Source: an uncultured bacterium
Lineage (GTDB): Bacteria > Myxococcota_A > UBA9042 > PHBI01
Assembly (NCBI GenBank): GCA_938040325.1
Contig: CALHXW010000296.1
Span: forward strand, 1 to 33,413
Direction of reading: 5' to 3'
DNA: 33,413 nt
Position 1 is the stretch's first letter, and each line of letters opens with the position of its first letter. Both the position numbers and the translations under genes were made by a program. Below are positions 22,309-30,562 of the stretch, in pieces. The notes under the pieces were generated by a model that had not been told where the DNA came from, did not search any database, and saw only the letters and a list, made by a program, of their open reading frames with translations.

Positions 22309-24041
22309 GCGATCACGCCGTCATGACCTTCCGCGAGCACCTCGCGGAGCTGCGCACACGTCTCGTGCGCATCGTGCTCATCTTGATGGTCGGCTTCTTC
22401 TTTTGTTGGGAGTTCCGCGTCGAGATCTTCGAGTTTCTCTCGCGGCCGATCGCTCAGGCGCTAGCTGACAACGGCGTCTATCACTTTCAGGCGATCCAGA
22501 TCACCGAGAGCGTGCTGGTCTATCTAAAGACCGCATTCATCGCGGACGTCTTTCTGCTGTCGCCCTTTGTCTTCTATCAGCTCTGGGCGTTCATCGCGCC
22601 CGGACTCCACGACTCCGAGCGGCGCTTCATCATTCCGCTGACGGCGTTCTCGGTCGTCTTCTTCGTCATCGGCGCCGCGTTCTCCTACACGGTCTTGTTG
22701 CCCTTCATCACCGACTGGCTGATCGCTCTGACGTACGACGGGGGGAACGTCGAAGTCCTTGTGACGCTGCAGAACGCCTACTCGTTCGCCTTTACCTTCC
22801 TGTTGATGTTCGGCCTGGTCTTCGAGCTGCCGCTCATCATCTTCTTTCTCGCGCTCTGGGGCGTGGCGACCGGCAAGGGTCTGCTCAAGTTCTGGCGCTA
22901 CTTTGTGGTCTTGAGCGTCTTGATCAGCGCCATCTTGACCCCGCCGGACCCCTTGAGCCAGGTGTTGATGGCTGTCCCGCTCAATGTTCTCTACGGCTTC
23001 GGAATCCTCGTAGCGTTCACCGTCACCCGAGCGCGCGAGAACGACGAAAAGAACGTCGGCGCCAAGGCGATGCGCATCATGGCGCTAATGGTCGTTGGGC
23101 TCTTGGCGCTCTCAGCGGCGGTGGTGCTTGTCATTCGCTCGGTGCCCGCGACCCCGCTGACGGAGCTGGTCCCGCCAAAGGCAAGCTACGCAGTGGGCTT
23201 CAACCCGAAGGGGTTGGCGGCAACCGACGCGGTCAACGGCCTCGAAGCGCCAGCCATGGTCGACGACGTGCTCGCGACTCTCCAGGCGGCCGAGGTCGAG
23301 GTCGACACGCTCAGCGCCGGCCTCGTCATCGGCGGCGACGGCTCAACGCGCGCGACCATCCTGCGGGGAGATGCTCTCGGCGAGCGCATCGATGCGATCC
23401 GTGCTTCGCAAGCGTCCGTGCAGGTCATCGACGACGACACCGTGGTCTTCGGCGATGAGGCACTGGTTGCGGGCGTGACAGGTGTCTCTGCCGGCGCCGT
23501 CCCGCCACTGCCGGCTGATGAGTACTCTACCCGCTTGCTCCGTCGTCTGCGCGCGGCAGGCCCGGTCTGGCTCTGGTGGCCAGCACCTGCGGACCGCGCC
23601 AACCCCTACTTCGCCGCGGCCAGCCGAGACTTGGCGGCGGCTGGCGGTTCGGTGGATCTCGGCGGCCGACCAAAGATCAGCCTCCACCTGCGCGCACGCT
23701 CCGGCGAGGAGGTCGACACCCTCGACGCCCAGCTTGAGACCGCGCGCAGTGCGGGTGCGCCAGGTCATCAGGCGCAGCTGGCGACGGTGGTCGATGCGGC
23801 CCTCGACGAGCTCAGTCAGCTGGTCGACGCAGACCCGGCCGCGGCAGAGCGCGTCCGCCGCCTCAAGGCGCAGCTGGCAGTGGTCGCACCAACCGCTTCG
23901 GGCGCGCAGCTTCCGGTGTTCGACGCCCTCCGGCCCTTCGTCCGAGGCTGGTCGATCCGTCGCAGCGACGAGTGGTTCCTGCTGACCAGCGAGCTCGCCG
24001 ATGGCGCGCTCGGGCCGGCGCTCAAGCAGCTCTCTGAGTAG
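22305..24041 (+). CDS. tatC: Twin-arginine translocase subunit TatC with a large C-terminal extension
   Basis: 578 residues, against about 250 for typical TatC. Residues 1 to about 243 are a normal six-helix TatC. Its hallmarks are FREHLAELRTRL (9-20), FVFYQLWAFIAPGL with Phe96, Glu105 in HDSERR, and LTPPDPLSQ with Asp215, the counterparts of the signal-binding Phe94/Glu103 region and Asp211 of E. coli. After a charged loop (TRARENDEKN) comes a seventh hydrophobic helix (about 256-278, IMALMVVGLLALSAAVVLVI). About 300 residues of soluble alpha/beta-looking sequence follow that I do not recognise. With the TatC N-terminus inside and six helices, the extra helix would put this domain in the periplasm. 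The reading frame is continuous, so this is not a sequencing fusion that can be seen from a frameshift. The extension may guide or monitor exported folded proteins (inference). Confidence 0.93.
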   Translation: MSDHAVMTFREHLAELRTRLVRIVLILMVGFFFCWEFRVEIFEFLSRPIAQALADNGVYHFQAIQITESVLVYLKTAFIADVFLLSPFVFYQLWAFIAPGLHDSERRFIIPLTAFSVVFFVIGAAFSYTVLLPFITDWLIALTYDGGNVEVLVTLQNAYSFAFTFLLMFGLVFELPLIIFFLALWGVATGKGLLKFWRYFVVLSVLISAILTPPDPLSQVLMAVPLNVLYGFGILVAFTVTRARENDEKNVGAKAMRIMALMVVGLLALSAAVVLVIRSVPATPLTELVPPKASYAVGFNPKGLAATDAVNGLEAPAMVDDVLATLQAAEVEVDTLSAGLVIGGDGSTRATILRGDALGERIDAIRASQASVQVIDDDTVVFGDEALVAGVTGVSAGAVPPLPADEYSTRLLRRLRAAGPVWLWWPAPADRANPYFAAASRDLAAAGGSVDLGGRPKISLHLRARSGEEVDTLDAQLETARSAGAPGHQAQLATVVDAALDELSQLVDADPAAAERVRRLKAQLAVVAPTASGAQLPVFDALRPFVRGWSIRRSDEWFLLTSELADGALGPALKQLSE

Positions 24042-24159
24042 CTTCCGCTGCGAACCGCCGAACGCACGCTCGGTGCGCACGGCCCTGCGCGCCTAGCGGA
24101 TTGGCCGTCATGATTTCGGTGGCTTAGCGTTTGGCACGCCTCTTGTACCAGAGGCAGCC

Positions 24160-24564
24160 ATGCACGAATCAAGCAACCGCCTCACGCGCAGCATTGTCGT
24201 CGGTGTCGTCGCGACCTTGGTCGATCTCGCGCTCTTGGCGCTGATGATCGACGGCCTTGGGTTGTCGAAGGCGTCGGCCAATGTCCCCGCCCTGCTGGGA
24301 GGCATTGCGGTGCAGTTTGTCGGCAACAAGTTTTGGGCCTTTGGCGACACCGACGGTGACGTCGTCCGCCAGGGAGGGCTCTTCGCGCTTGTCGAGGTGA
24401 TGACCCTCGGCCTGAACGCCCTCGCTTTCCACGTCCTCGCGGTCTGGCTCGGCGCGCCCTGGCTCTTCGCTCGTGTCGTGGGCGGCGGCGCCGTCTACCT
24501 CGGCTTTAGCTACCCCCTCTGGACCCGCATCTTCGCGCCCCAGCCAACCAAGGAAACCTCATGA
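24160..24564 (+). CDS. GtrA-like small membrane protein
   Basis: 134 residues with about four membrane helices. The pattern RSIVVGVVATLVDLALLALM near the start and GGIAVQFVGNKFWAFGD in the second helix region is typical of the GtrA family. AGAGG precedes the ATG by about 5 nt. Known GtrA proteins are thought to move lipid-linked sugars, such as undecaprenyl-phosphate-glucose, across the cytoplasmic membrane. The stop overlaps the next start as ATGA, coupling it to a lipid glycosyltransferase, which supports a role with glycolipids. Confidence 0.85.
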   Translation: MHESSNRLTRSIVVGVVATLVDLALLALMIDGLGLSKASANVPALLGGIAVQFVGNKFWAFGDTDGDVVRQGGLFALVEVMTLGLNALAFHVLAVWLGAPWLFARVVGGGAVYLGFSYPLWTRIFAPQPTKETS

Positions 24565-25739
24565 GCATGCTCCCGCTCAATCAGCTCGTCTTTGCGAGCG
24601 TTGCGTTTGTCGTCGTCACGTTTGTTGTCGGCTCGGTCTGGGCGCTCTTTCGCGCCACGCGACGTCAGCGGCGTGTGTCACGGTCCGAGTCGACGCCTGT
24701 GTCGGTCCTCAAGCCGCTCTGCGGCGCCGATGACCAGCTCGAGTCGAACCTGGAGACGTTCTTTCGCCAGACCCATCAGGCCTACGAGATTGTCTTCGGG
24801 GTCGAGGGCAGCGACGACCCTGCGGCCGCCGTGGTTCGGCGCTTGCGTGCACGCTACCCAGAGGTGAGGGCGCGCCTCGTCGTTCACGACGGCGGCCGAG
24901 CGCTCAACCCAAAGGTGAGCAACCTGCGCGCCATTCTTGAGGCCGGCACGCACGACGTTGTGGTGATCAGCGACTCAAACGTCGCGGTGACGCCCGACTA
25001 CGTCCAGCGGATGTTGGGCCAGCTGGCTGAGCCTGGCGTCGGCCTGGTCACCAGCCTCTTTTGCGGCCGCGGCGAAAGGAGCCTCGGCGCGCGCGTCGAA
25101 GCGCTCCACCTCGCGGGCTCCGTGACCACTGCCGTCGCGCTGAGCCAGGAGACCTCCGGCGAGGTCGCAGCGGTCGGTAAGTCGATGATGTTTCGGCGCT
25201 CGACGCTTGTGCCGCTCGGCGGTCTCGAGGCCGTCGGACGCGTGCTGGCCGAGGACTATGTGCTCGGCAAGATGTTCGCCAGTGCGGGCTATCGCGTGCG
25301 CCTCTGCGGCGGCGTTGTCGACAACGTCGCCGTCTCGACCAGCTGCCGGCGCTTCTTCGATCGACAGCTCCGGTGGGGGCTCATTCGAAGTCGACTGAGC
25401 CCAGCCCTCTACGCGCTCGAACCCCTATCGAATCCGATGCTGCTTGCGCTCGTCGCGCCTCTGCTTGGCATCGCTGGCTGGGCGCCGCTGATGCTGGCGC
25501 TTTGCTTAACCTTCGCCCGCGACGCCCTCGCATGGCGCCGCCTCCGTGGCGACTGGGAGGGACTGAGCGACGCTCTGCCGCTGGGGCCGCTCAAGGACGT
25601 CGCAATGCTCGGCGTCTGGCTCATCGCGCCCTTCCTTCGCCATGTGGCCTGGCGCGGCAAGCGCTACCGCGTGGCGATGGGAACCCGGCTCTACGCGTCT
25701 GCGCCTCAGGATGCGCCAACGCCTCTGCGCTTCGAGTAG
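24561..25739 (+). CDS. GT21-family (ceramide glucosyltransferase-like) glycosyltransferase
   Basis: 392 residues. An N-terminal membrane helix (about 8-30) precedes a GT-A catalytic domain. The GT21 signature is well preserved: SVLKPLCG (48-55), the metal/donor motif ISDSNV with Asp138, the catalytic AEDYVLG (Glu231/Asp232) and RQLRW (268-272), the (Q/R)xxRW motif of processive-like enzymes. Several hydrophobic segments at about 283-320 and 345-365 anchor the C-terminus. Relatives transfer glucose from UDP-glucose to ceramide in eukaryotes and some bacteria; the related HpnI acts on hopanoids. Sphingolipids occur in myxobacteria, so a ceramide or similar lipid acceptor is plausible. Its 3' end overlaps the convergent amidase gene by 34 nt. 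Confidence 0.88.
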   Translation: MSMLPLNQLVFASVAFVVVTFVVGSVWALFRATRRQRRVSRSESTPVSVLKPLCGADDQLESNLETFFRQTHQAYEIVFGVEGSDDPAAAVVRRLRARYPEVRARLVVHDGGRALNPKVSNLRAILEAGTHDVVVISDSNVAVTPDYVQRMLGQLAEPGVGLVTSLFCGRGERSLGARVEALHLAGSVTTAVALSQETSGEVAAVGKSMMFRRSTLVPLGGLEAVGRVLAEDYVLGKMFASAGYRVRLCGGVVDNVAVSTSCRRFFDRQLRWGLIRSRLSPALYALEPLSNPMLLALVAPLLGIAGWAPLMLALCLTFARDALAWRRLRGDWEGLSDALPLGPLKDVAMLGVWLIAPFLRHVAWRGKRYRVAMGTRLYASAPQDAPTPLRFE

Positions 25740-28700
25740 AGCTGCAGCGCGGCGAGCACCAGCAGCAGGTAGAAGGGACCTCCGCCGCTCTGACCGCCCT
25801 GGCACCCGCTGCTCTCGCGGGTCACTAGGTTGGACACGGTCTCCCGGCTGGGCGGGATGAGCTCGAGGCCGCCGGTATCGACGGGGCTGGCCGTGTCGAC
25901 GGGGCTGGCCGTGTCGGTGGGGCTGGTCGTGTCGGTGCCCGGACCAGCCGTATCGACCGGCGGCGTGGTGTCGGCTTGGGTATCCACGTCGACGCCCTGT
26001 GTGTCGCCGCTGCCGGTGTCTGCCGGTGGTGTCGTGTCGTTGGGCGGGCTCGTGTCGTTGGGCGGGCTCGTGTCGGCGTCTGGCTCGGCGATGCCCTCGT
26101 CGGCGACGCCTGAGCCGCAGACGCCGGACCCGCCGGCCACCTGGGGCAGGGAGGCGAGGCTTGCTACATGGGCGACGAGGCTGTTGCGCGCTGACTCTGG
26201 GTAGAGCGCTTCCAGCGGGGCGCCGACCAACACCGCCGTGTTGCCGCCACTCTGGTGGTGAATCGCCGCTGCCCCGGCTCCGTTGTCGTAGTTGAGCAGC
26301 GCGACCGCGCCACCTGTCGGCGCCAGGACGTCAGGGTAGTCCACGTTGTAGGTGCCGAGCGTGCCGTCGTCGATCGCCATTGCGCTCACGGTTCCGGACG
26401 CAGCGATCCCGACGCCGGGACCCGCGTCATCGGCCGCAAAGGTCGCGCCAAAGACGCTCGCGAGCCAGCTCTGGTCCGCGGCGCTGCCCTTGTCGCCAAG
26501 GTCCCACGCGATCTCGGCACCGCTAGCAAAGAGCAGCTTACCGCCGCCGCTTCCGAGCCAGCTCGAGATGGCGGCCTGCTCGGCGTCACTGAACGTTTCT
26601 TCGCCGGTGGACTCCTCGCCGAGCGCCCAGAGCAGGGCTGAGTACGCGTTGAGCGGAGCGCTTGTGCCGACGGCCGTCGCTTCCGCTGAGTCGAAGGCCA
26701 CGTTGGCGGCCGCCAACGCCCAGGCGTGCTCCACAACGTACGCGAACGTGTTGACCTCGGCCTGGCGTCCGCGCCAGACGGTCCCCAGCGCCCAGGGTTG
26801 AAGCTCTTCGCGCGGCAACGACCAGCGGTCGAGCCGGGTGAACGCGTGCACGACGAGGGCAGGCGTCGGCTCGCCTGTGCAAGGCGGCGACACAGCGACC
26901 GTCGGCGACGCGAAGGACTCACCGCCGGCGTTTGTCGCGGTCACCCGGAAGAAGGTGGGCACACCTGCGGCCAGCCCGTCGACAGTGGTGGAAGTGCCGG
27001 TGACCGCAACGCCGTTGTCGAATGCATAGCCATCGTTGCTGCGGTAGACGCGATATCCTGTGGCGGGATCGCCGCCAGTTCCTGCGCTGTCGGTAGCGGG
27101 CGCCCAGCTCAGCACCGCGGTGGTCTCCGACGCAGCTCGGACGGCGACCTGCTCTGGCGGCTCGGGCAAGAGACGCAGCGGTTGGCCGTCCTTGTTGGCG
27201 AAGTAGCTCGCGATCCCCTTGTAGAAGGCTCGGGCTGCGGTGCGGCGAAAGTGTGGCTCCTTGAGCCAGTCGGCATCCGCAGCGGTGTCGTGGAAGGCGA
27301 CCTCCACCAAGCACGACGGGGTCTCAGGATTGTGGCTCGGGTTGACCTCGCCGAAGTACGCCGAGCGCACGCCCCGGTCCTGCCATGTAGGATCGAACTC
27401 GGCGCGGATGTCGCTGATGAGTGCGGTTTGGATCGCCGTCGCTAGGGCATCGCCGCCTGCCACGCCGCTGAAGTTGTAGCTGCCGTTCGGAGGATTGGAG
27501 CCGTAGACGTAGGTGACCGTTCCTCGAGCGGGGTTCGGCGCGTTGGTGTGCCAGGCCACGTAGACAGCGTCCTCGCCCGGCTCGTTTTCCCATGCGGCGT
27601 AGCGCGAGCGGGCGCTGATGTCGTCGTTCTTGTCTTCGCTGCTGGCGTTGTAGACGCTCGCCGGTGCGCCGGTGAACTGAAGGTAGTAGCGCGACGCTTC
27701 TTCCCAGCGCGGGCGGTTCGACGTGGGGCTGTTGGCGACGCCGCTGCCGTCACCGCGCGATAGGTCGCCCATGCCGCCACCCAAGCGAACGGCGTCGGCC
27801 GAGACGTAGCTGCCGGGTTCCTCCGAGTCGTTGAGCAGCACGATAGAGCCCTGCGAGGGGCTCTGGCCGGAGTTGAAGTAGAACTCGCCGAGATCGACCC
27901 AGGTGCGTCCGTGGCGCTCTTGGTTGACCCGGATGTCGGTCTGCCCGCCGGCATGTCGGACCTGAAAGTGCGCGTCGTAGGCACGGTTGTCGCCCGCGGC
28001 GTACGTCACGTAGACGCGGTAGAGGCCGTCGCTTGGGACGTCTGGGGTCCACGTCGCGGTTGCTGTTGGCGCGCCCGTTGTGGTCAGCACCGCTCGCGTG
28101 CCGCCCTCTTGGTGTGGGTTGACCGCGCCGACATAGGGCGCAAGCCCGGTCTTGAAGCCAAAGGACGACGAGTCCACCCATCCTGCGCCAGTCTCGGTGT
28201 AGCTGCCGCCCCCCTCGCTCTGCGAGGCCCCTCCAAGCTCGGCATCCACGATGACCATCTCGGGGTTCATGTCGCGCTCACGGACCGTGAAGACCTGAGC
28301 ACCGGCGTTTGTGAGGTAGCGGATGAGGTATTGGTTGGCCGTCTCGGCGCTGACGAAGTCCTCGACGATGTCGTTGGTGTTGCCGCGCTGGGTCGCCCAC
28401 CGCCCCAAAACCGGCGTCCAGACGAAGCCGTGGCCAGCGGAGACGTAGACCACTTTGCCGGTCAGCGGCCCCTGGACCTTGCCTGGTGCGTCGACAGCGA
28501 CCAGCGCGCGCCGTGCAGCTTGGCGCGCCGGGTCGTAGGCTGGAACCTCGCCGGCCTTGGTGGCGACCGGCGCGATCGGGGGCAGCAGCTCGATCAGTGG
28601 CACCCATCCGCTATCGGGCGCGTCAGGCGGGACGGCCCACGGTGTGACGCCTGTTGTAGGAATGTTGGCGGCATCGAGGGCATCGAGCTTCTTGCGTGTC

Positions 28701-28996
28701 CACCCCTCGACCAGCTCGTGCCAGCTGTCGTCGAGGCGGTCACCGGCCATCGGCGGAAGCTTGAGGTACACGTCGAGGTGACGGCGTCCGTCGAGTCCAG
28801 CGTCCCGCCACGCTTCGGCGACGACCTCGGTCGCGTCTGGAAGCGAAGCATGCTCGCCGCTCGCCTGGGCGCTCAGCGGCACGAGTGCGGCTCCGACAAG
28901 CGCCGCCATGCCAAGCAAGCCGGCTGTGCGTGTGCCGCCGGTCTGTGTCTTCGTAGGCTCCACAAGAGCGCCCGCGTTGTGTTCTGCCTTCGCCAT
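25706..28996 (-). CDS. Secreted multidomain N-acetylmuramoyl-L-alanine amidase with golvesin-like insertion and MYXO-CTERM-like tail
   Basis: 1096 residues. The ATG at 28996 has GGAGG 9 nt upstream. A signal peptide spans about 22-46 (ending AQASG). The Amidase_3 fold starts with VYVSAGHG (His189) and resumes with VAWHTNA (His483) and LVEVAFHD (Glu565), the usual zinc ligands and catalytic Glu. Between them, residues about 265-410 form a beta-rich domain (ATWTPDVPSDGLYRVYVTY, then SYVSADAVRLGGG) of golvesin type. FN3 lies at 612-705, and a GATase-like alpha/beta domain at about 715-990 (AISSWLGSGGGKLLFASGAE). A low-complexity Asp/Thr/Pro/Ser linker covers about 1000-1055. The C-terminus has a Cys-Gly motif (SGCQGGQSGGG), a hydrophobic helix and KRRG, the layout of MYXO-CTERM surface-anchoring signals. 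It probably cleaves peptidoglycan stem peptides at the cell surface. No close two-domain relative was recognised. Confidence 0.88.
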   Translation of the reverse strand: MAKAEHNAGALVEPTKTQTGGTRTAGLLGMAALVGAALVPLSAQASGEHASLPDATEVVAEAWRDAGLDGRRHLDVYLKLPPMAGDRLDDSWHELVEGWTRKKLDALDAANIPTTGVTPWAVPPDAPDSGWVPLIELLPPIAPVATKAGEVPAYDPARQAARRALVAVDAPGKVQGPLTGKVVYVSAGHGFVWTPVLGRWATQRGNTNDIVEDFVSAETANQYLIRYLTNAGAQVFTVRERDMNPEMVIVDAELGGASQSEGGGSYTETGAGWVDSSSFGFKTGLAPYVGAVNPHQEGGTRAVLTTTGAPTATATWTPDVPSDGLYRVYVTYAAGDNRAYDAHFQVRHAGGQTDIRVNQERHGRTWVDLGEFYFNSGQSPSQGSIVLLNDSEEPGSYVSADAVRLGGGMGDLSRGDGSGVANSPTSNRPRWEEASRYYLQFTGAPASVYNASSEDKNDDISARSRYAAWENEPGEDAVYVAWHTNAPNPARGTVTYVYGSNPPNGSYNFSGVAGGDALATAIQTALISDIRAEFDPTWQDRGVRSAYFGEVNPSHNPETPSCLVEVAFHDTAADADWLKEPHFRRTAARAFYKGIASYFANKDGQPLRLLPEPPEQVAVRAASETTAVLSWAPATDSAGTGGDPATGYRVYRSNDGYAFDNGVAVTGTSTTVDGLAAGVPTFFRVTATNAGGESFASPTVAVSPPCTGEPTPALVVHAFTRLDRWSLPREELQPWALGTVWRGRQAEVNTFAYVVEHAWALAAANVAFDSAEATAVGTSAPLNAYSALLWALGEESTGEETFSDAEQAAISSWLGSGGGKLLFASGAEIAWDLGDKGSAADQSWLASVFGATFAADDAGPGVGIAASGTVSAMAIDDGTLGTYNVDYPDVLAPTGGAVALLNYDNGAGAAAIHHQSGGNTAVLVGAPLEALYPESARNSLVAHVASLASLPQVAGGSGVCGSGVADEGIAEPDADTSPPNDTSPPNDTTPPADTGSGDTQGVDVDTQADTTPPVDTAGPGTDTTSPTDTASPVDTASPVDTGGLELIPPSRETVSNLVTRESSGCQGGQSGGGPFYLLLVLAALQLYSKRRGVGAS
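25875..25928 (-). repeat. Three 18-bp repeats in the amidase linker
   Basis: Plus-strand units at 25875, 25893 and 25911 are near-identical (GTGTCGACGGGGCTGGCC type). They encode the hexapeptide repeats ASPVDT of the surface linker. Confidence 0.75.
26034..26069 (-). repeat. Two exact 18-bp repeats in the amidase linker
   Basis: GTGTCGTTGGGCGGGCTC occurs at 26034-26051 and 26052-26069 on the plus strand. It encodes two SPPNDT units. Such repeats are prone to slippage, so linker length may vary between strains. Confidence 0.75.
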
Positions 28997-29124
28997 CGCT
29001 GTGTTCCTCCGCCGGGCAGTATGCGTTGCCGAGCAGCACCAATCCACCCGCACGTCGCGTGATGTCGTGACGCGCGCCACAACCGTATGGCCACACGGGG
29101 GAAACGATGCGATTGTGACGTACC

Positions 29125-30192
29125 TTGAGCCATCGACACACCGCATCAGACCGACTGATCACCGCCGCGGACGGTCTCCGGCGTGTGGCCTGGCAGCTCG
29201 GAGCGAAGACCGAGCTTGGGCGTCGTGCGCTGACAGACCGTGGCTTTCGGCTCTGGGCATTGGCCCTCGCTCATGTCGCGGTCGCCTTCGCCTTGACCCT
29301 GGTCTTTCCGCTCTGGCTGTTGCTCCTCGGGCCGCTGGTGCTTGGCGTACCTCACATCGCCAGCGACCTTCGGTTCCTCGTGGCTCGCCCGCCAGCGCCG
29401 CTGACGCGCCGAGTCATCACCTACGCGCTCTGGCCACTCGCCGCCATGACGGTGCTGCGGCTCAGTGCGACCCTCGGCGGCCCCTACCTGCCGGAGGCTG
29501 AGCTTGCCCTCGGCGGGGCGGCGATCTTGACCGTGATCTGGCTGACGAACGCCCGGCGTTCATGGCGGATCGGGCTGGCGCTTGTGCTGACCGCCACGAT
29601 CGCTTGGGCGCTGTCGGCTCCCGACGCTGCGCTGCTTGGCTTTGCCCACCTCCACAACCTCGTTGCCGTCGGCCTGTGGTGCTGGCTCGCAGCCCGCGGC
29701 GGGCCGGGGCACCATGCGTGGACATTTGGCCTGGCAGTCGCTGTGGCCATCGTGGCGCTGCTGTCGGGCGCCTTGGATGCGACCCTCACGGCAGGGTTTA
29801 GTGAGCCAGCGGCTGGGCTTGACGCTCAGACCATGGCGTTGACGATGGCGCCGTTCGCCGAGCCTGTGGTCGCGCTTCGCTGGGTGGCGGCGTTCGCGTT
29901 CGCTCAGGCGGTCCACTATGCCGTCTGGATCCGTCTGATGCCCCAACGCATGAGCGGTCGGCAGCCCCCTCCAACGTGGCGGCGGACCCTTGAGGGTTGG
30001 CGCCGAGACCTTGGAACGCCCGCGCTGCTTGGGCTTGCTGCACTCACCCTGTCCTTTGTGGTCGCCGCGCTCTTTGACGCTGTCGCGTCCCGGCACGCCT
30101 ACCTCACCGCAGCGCTCTTTCACGGCTGGATCGAGCTCGCGGTTGCGGGTGGCTTGCTGGCCGCCGCCCGCGGCCTCGAGCCGCGCTCATGA
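29125..30192 (+). CDS. Polytopic membrane protein, distantly Brp/Blh-like
   Basis: 355 residues if it starts at the TTG at 29125; the first in-frame ATG is far downstream, and a GTG at 29185 is another option. There are about eight hydrophobic segments. Conserved-looking histidines sit in or near membrane segments: LGVPHIASDLRFL (about 74-86), FAHLHNLVAV, AQAVHYAVWIRLMP and ALFHGWIELA. A Gly-x-Pro-His-x3-Asp motif with further scattered His residues resembles the iron-binding arrangement of Brp/Blh beta-carotene dioxygenases, but the match is partial and I did not find the whole signature. It starts a plus-strand group (ATGA overlap with the next gene) and is divergent from the amidase. Confident that it is coding; function uncertain. 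Confidence 0.65.
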   Translation: MSHRHTASDRLITAADGLRRVAWQLGAKTELGRRALTDRGFRLWALALAHVAVAFALTLVFPLWLLLLGPLVLGVPHIASDLRFLVARPPAPLTRRVITYALWPLAAMTVLRLSATLGGPYLPEAELALGGAAILTVIWLTNARRSWRIGLALVLTATIAWALSAPDAALLGFAHLHNLVAVGLWCWLAARGGPGHHAWTFGLAVAVAIVALLSGALDATLTAGFSEPAAGLDAQTMALTMAPFAEPVVALRWVAAFAFAQAVHYAVWIRLMPQRMSGRQPPPTWRRTLEGWRRDLGTPALLGLAALTLSFVVAALFDAVASRHAYLTAALFHGWIELAVAGGLLAAARGLEPRS

Positions 30193-30533
30193 CGGTGTCC
30201 GTGGCTGAGTGGGCCGTCGCGTTTGGACTGACCGTCGCGATCGAGGCCCCGATCTACGTCTACGGTCTTCGCCGCCTCGGGCTCTCGCCCTGGTGGGGTT
30301 GTGTGCTCGTCGCTGTCGCGCTGCAGGTCAGCACGCATCCCGCGCTCTGGTTTGTGGCGCCGCGCTTCGAGCCCTACGCGCTGTGGCTGCTGGTGATGGA
30401 GTCGCTCGTCATCGCCGTCGAGACGGCCGGCGTGCGCGTTGCGACGTCGGCACCTTGGTCGAAGTGCTTCGCCCTCGCGCTGCTGGCGAACGCGGTATCG
30501 ACCCTCGTTGGGCTGATTCTCTATGCCTGGTAG
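30189..30533 (+). CDS. Small integral membrane protein, unknown
   Basis: 114 residues, three to four hydrophobic helices (VAEWAVAFGLTVAIEAPIYV, CVLVAVALQVSTHPALWFV, ALWLLVMESLVIAVETAGV, CFALALLANAVSTLVGLIL). The ATG overlaps the stop of the preceding gene as ATGA, so it is probably coupled and may form a complex with that protein. No family is recognised. Confidence 0.75.
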   Translation: MTVSVAEWAVAFGLTVAIEAPIYVYGLRRLGLSPWWGCVLVAVALQVSTHPALWFVAPRFEPYALWLLVMESLVIAVETAGVRVATSAPWSKCFALALLANAVSTLVGLILYAW

Positions 30534-30562
30534 CCCAATCGTGTGGGAAGAGGCTCTCACCC

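Noticed and set aside
25875..26069. CRISPR-like short direct repeats
   Set aside because: The 18-bp units are adjacent without spacers and encode hexapeptides of the amidase linker.
27911..29062. 383-codon plus-strand frame opposite the amidase
   Set aside because: It is antisense to conserved amidase, golvesin and signal-peptide sequence, with no recognisable domain.
29125..30192. Myxosortase-type CAAX protease
   Set aside because: It was considered because of the MYXO-CTERM-like neighbour, but the Glu-Glu and Arg motif of that family is absent.
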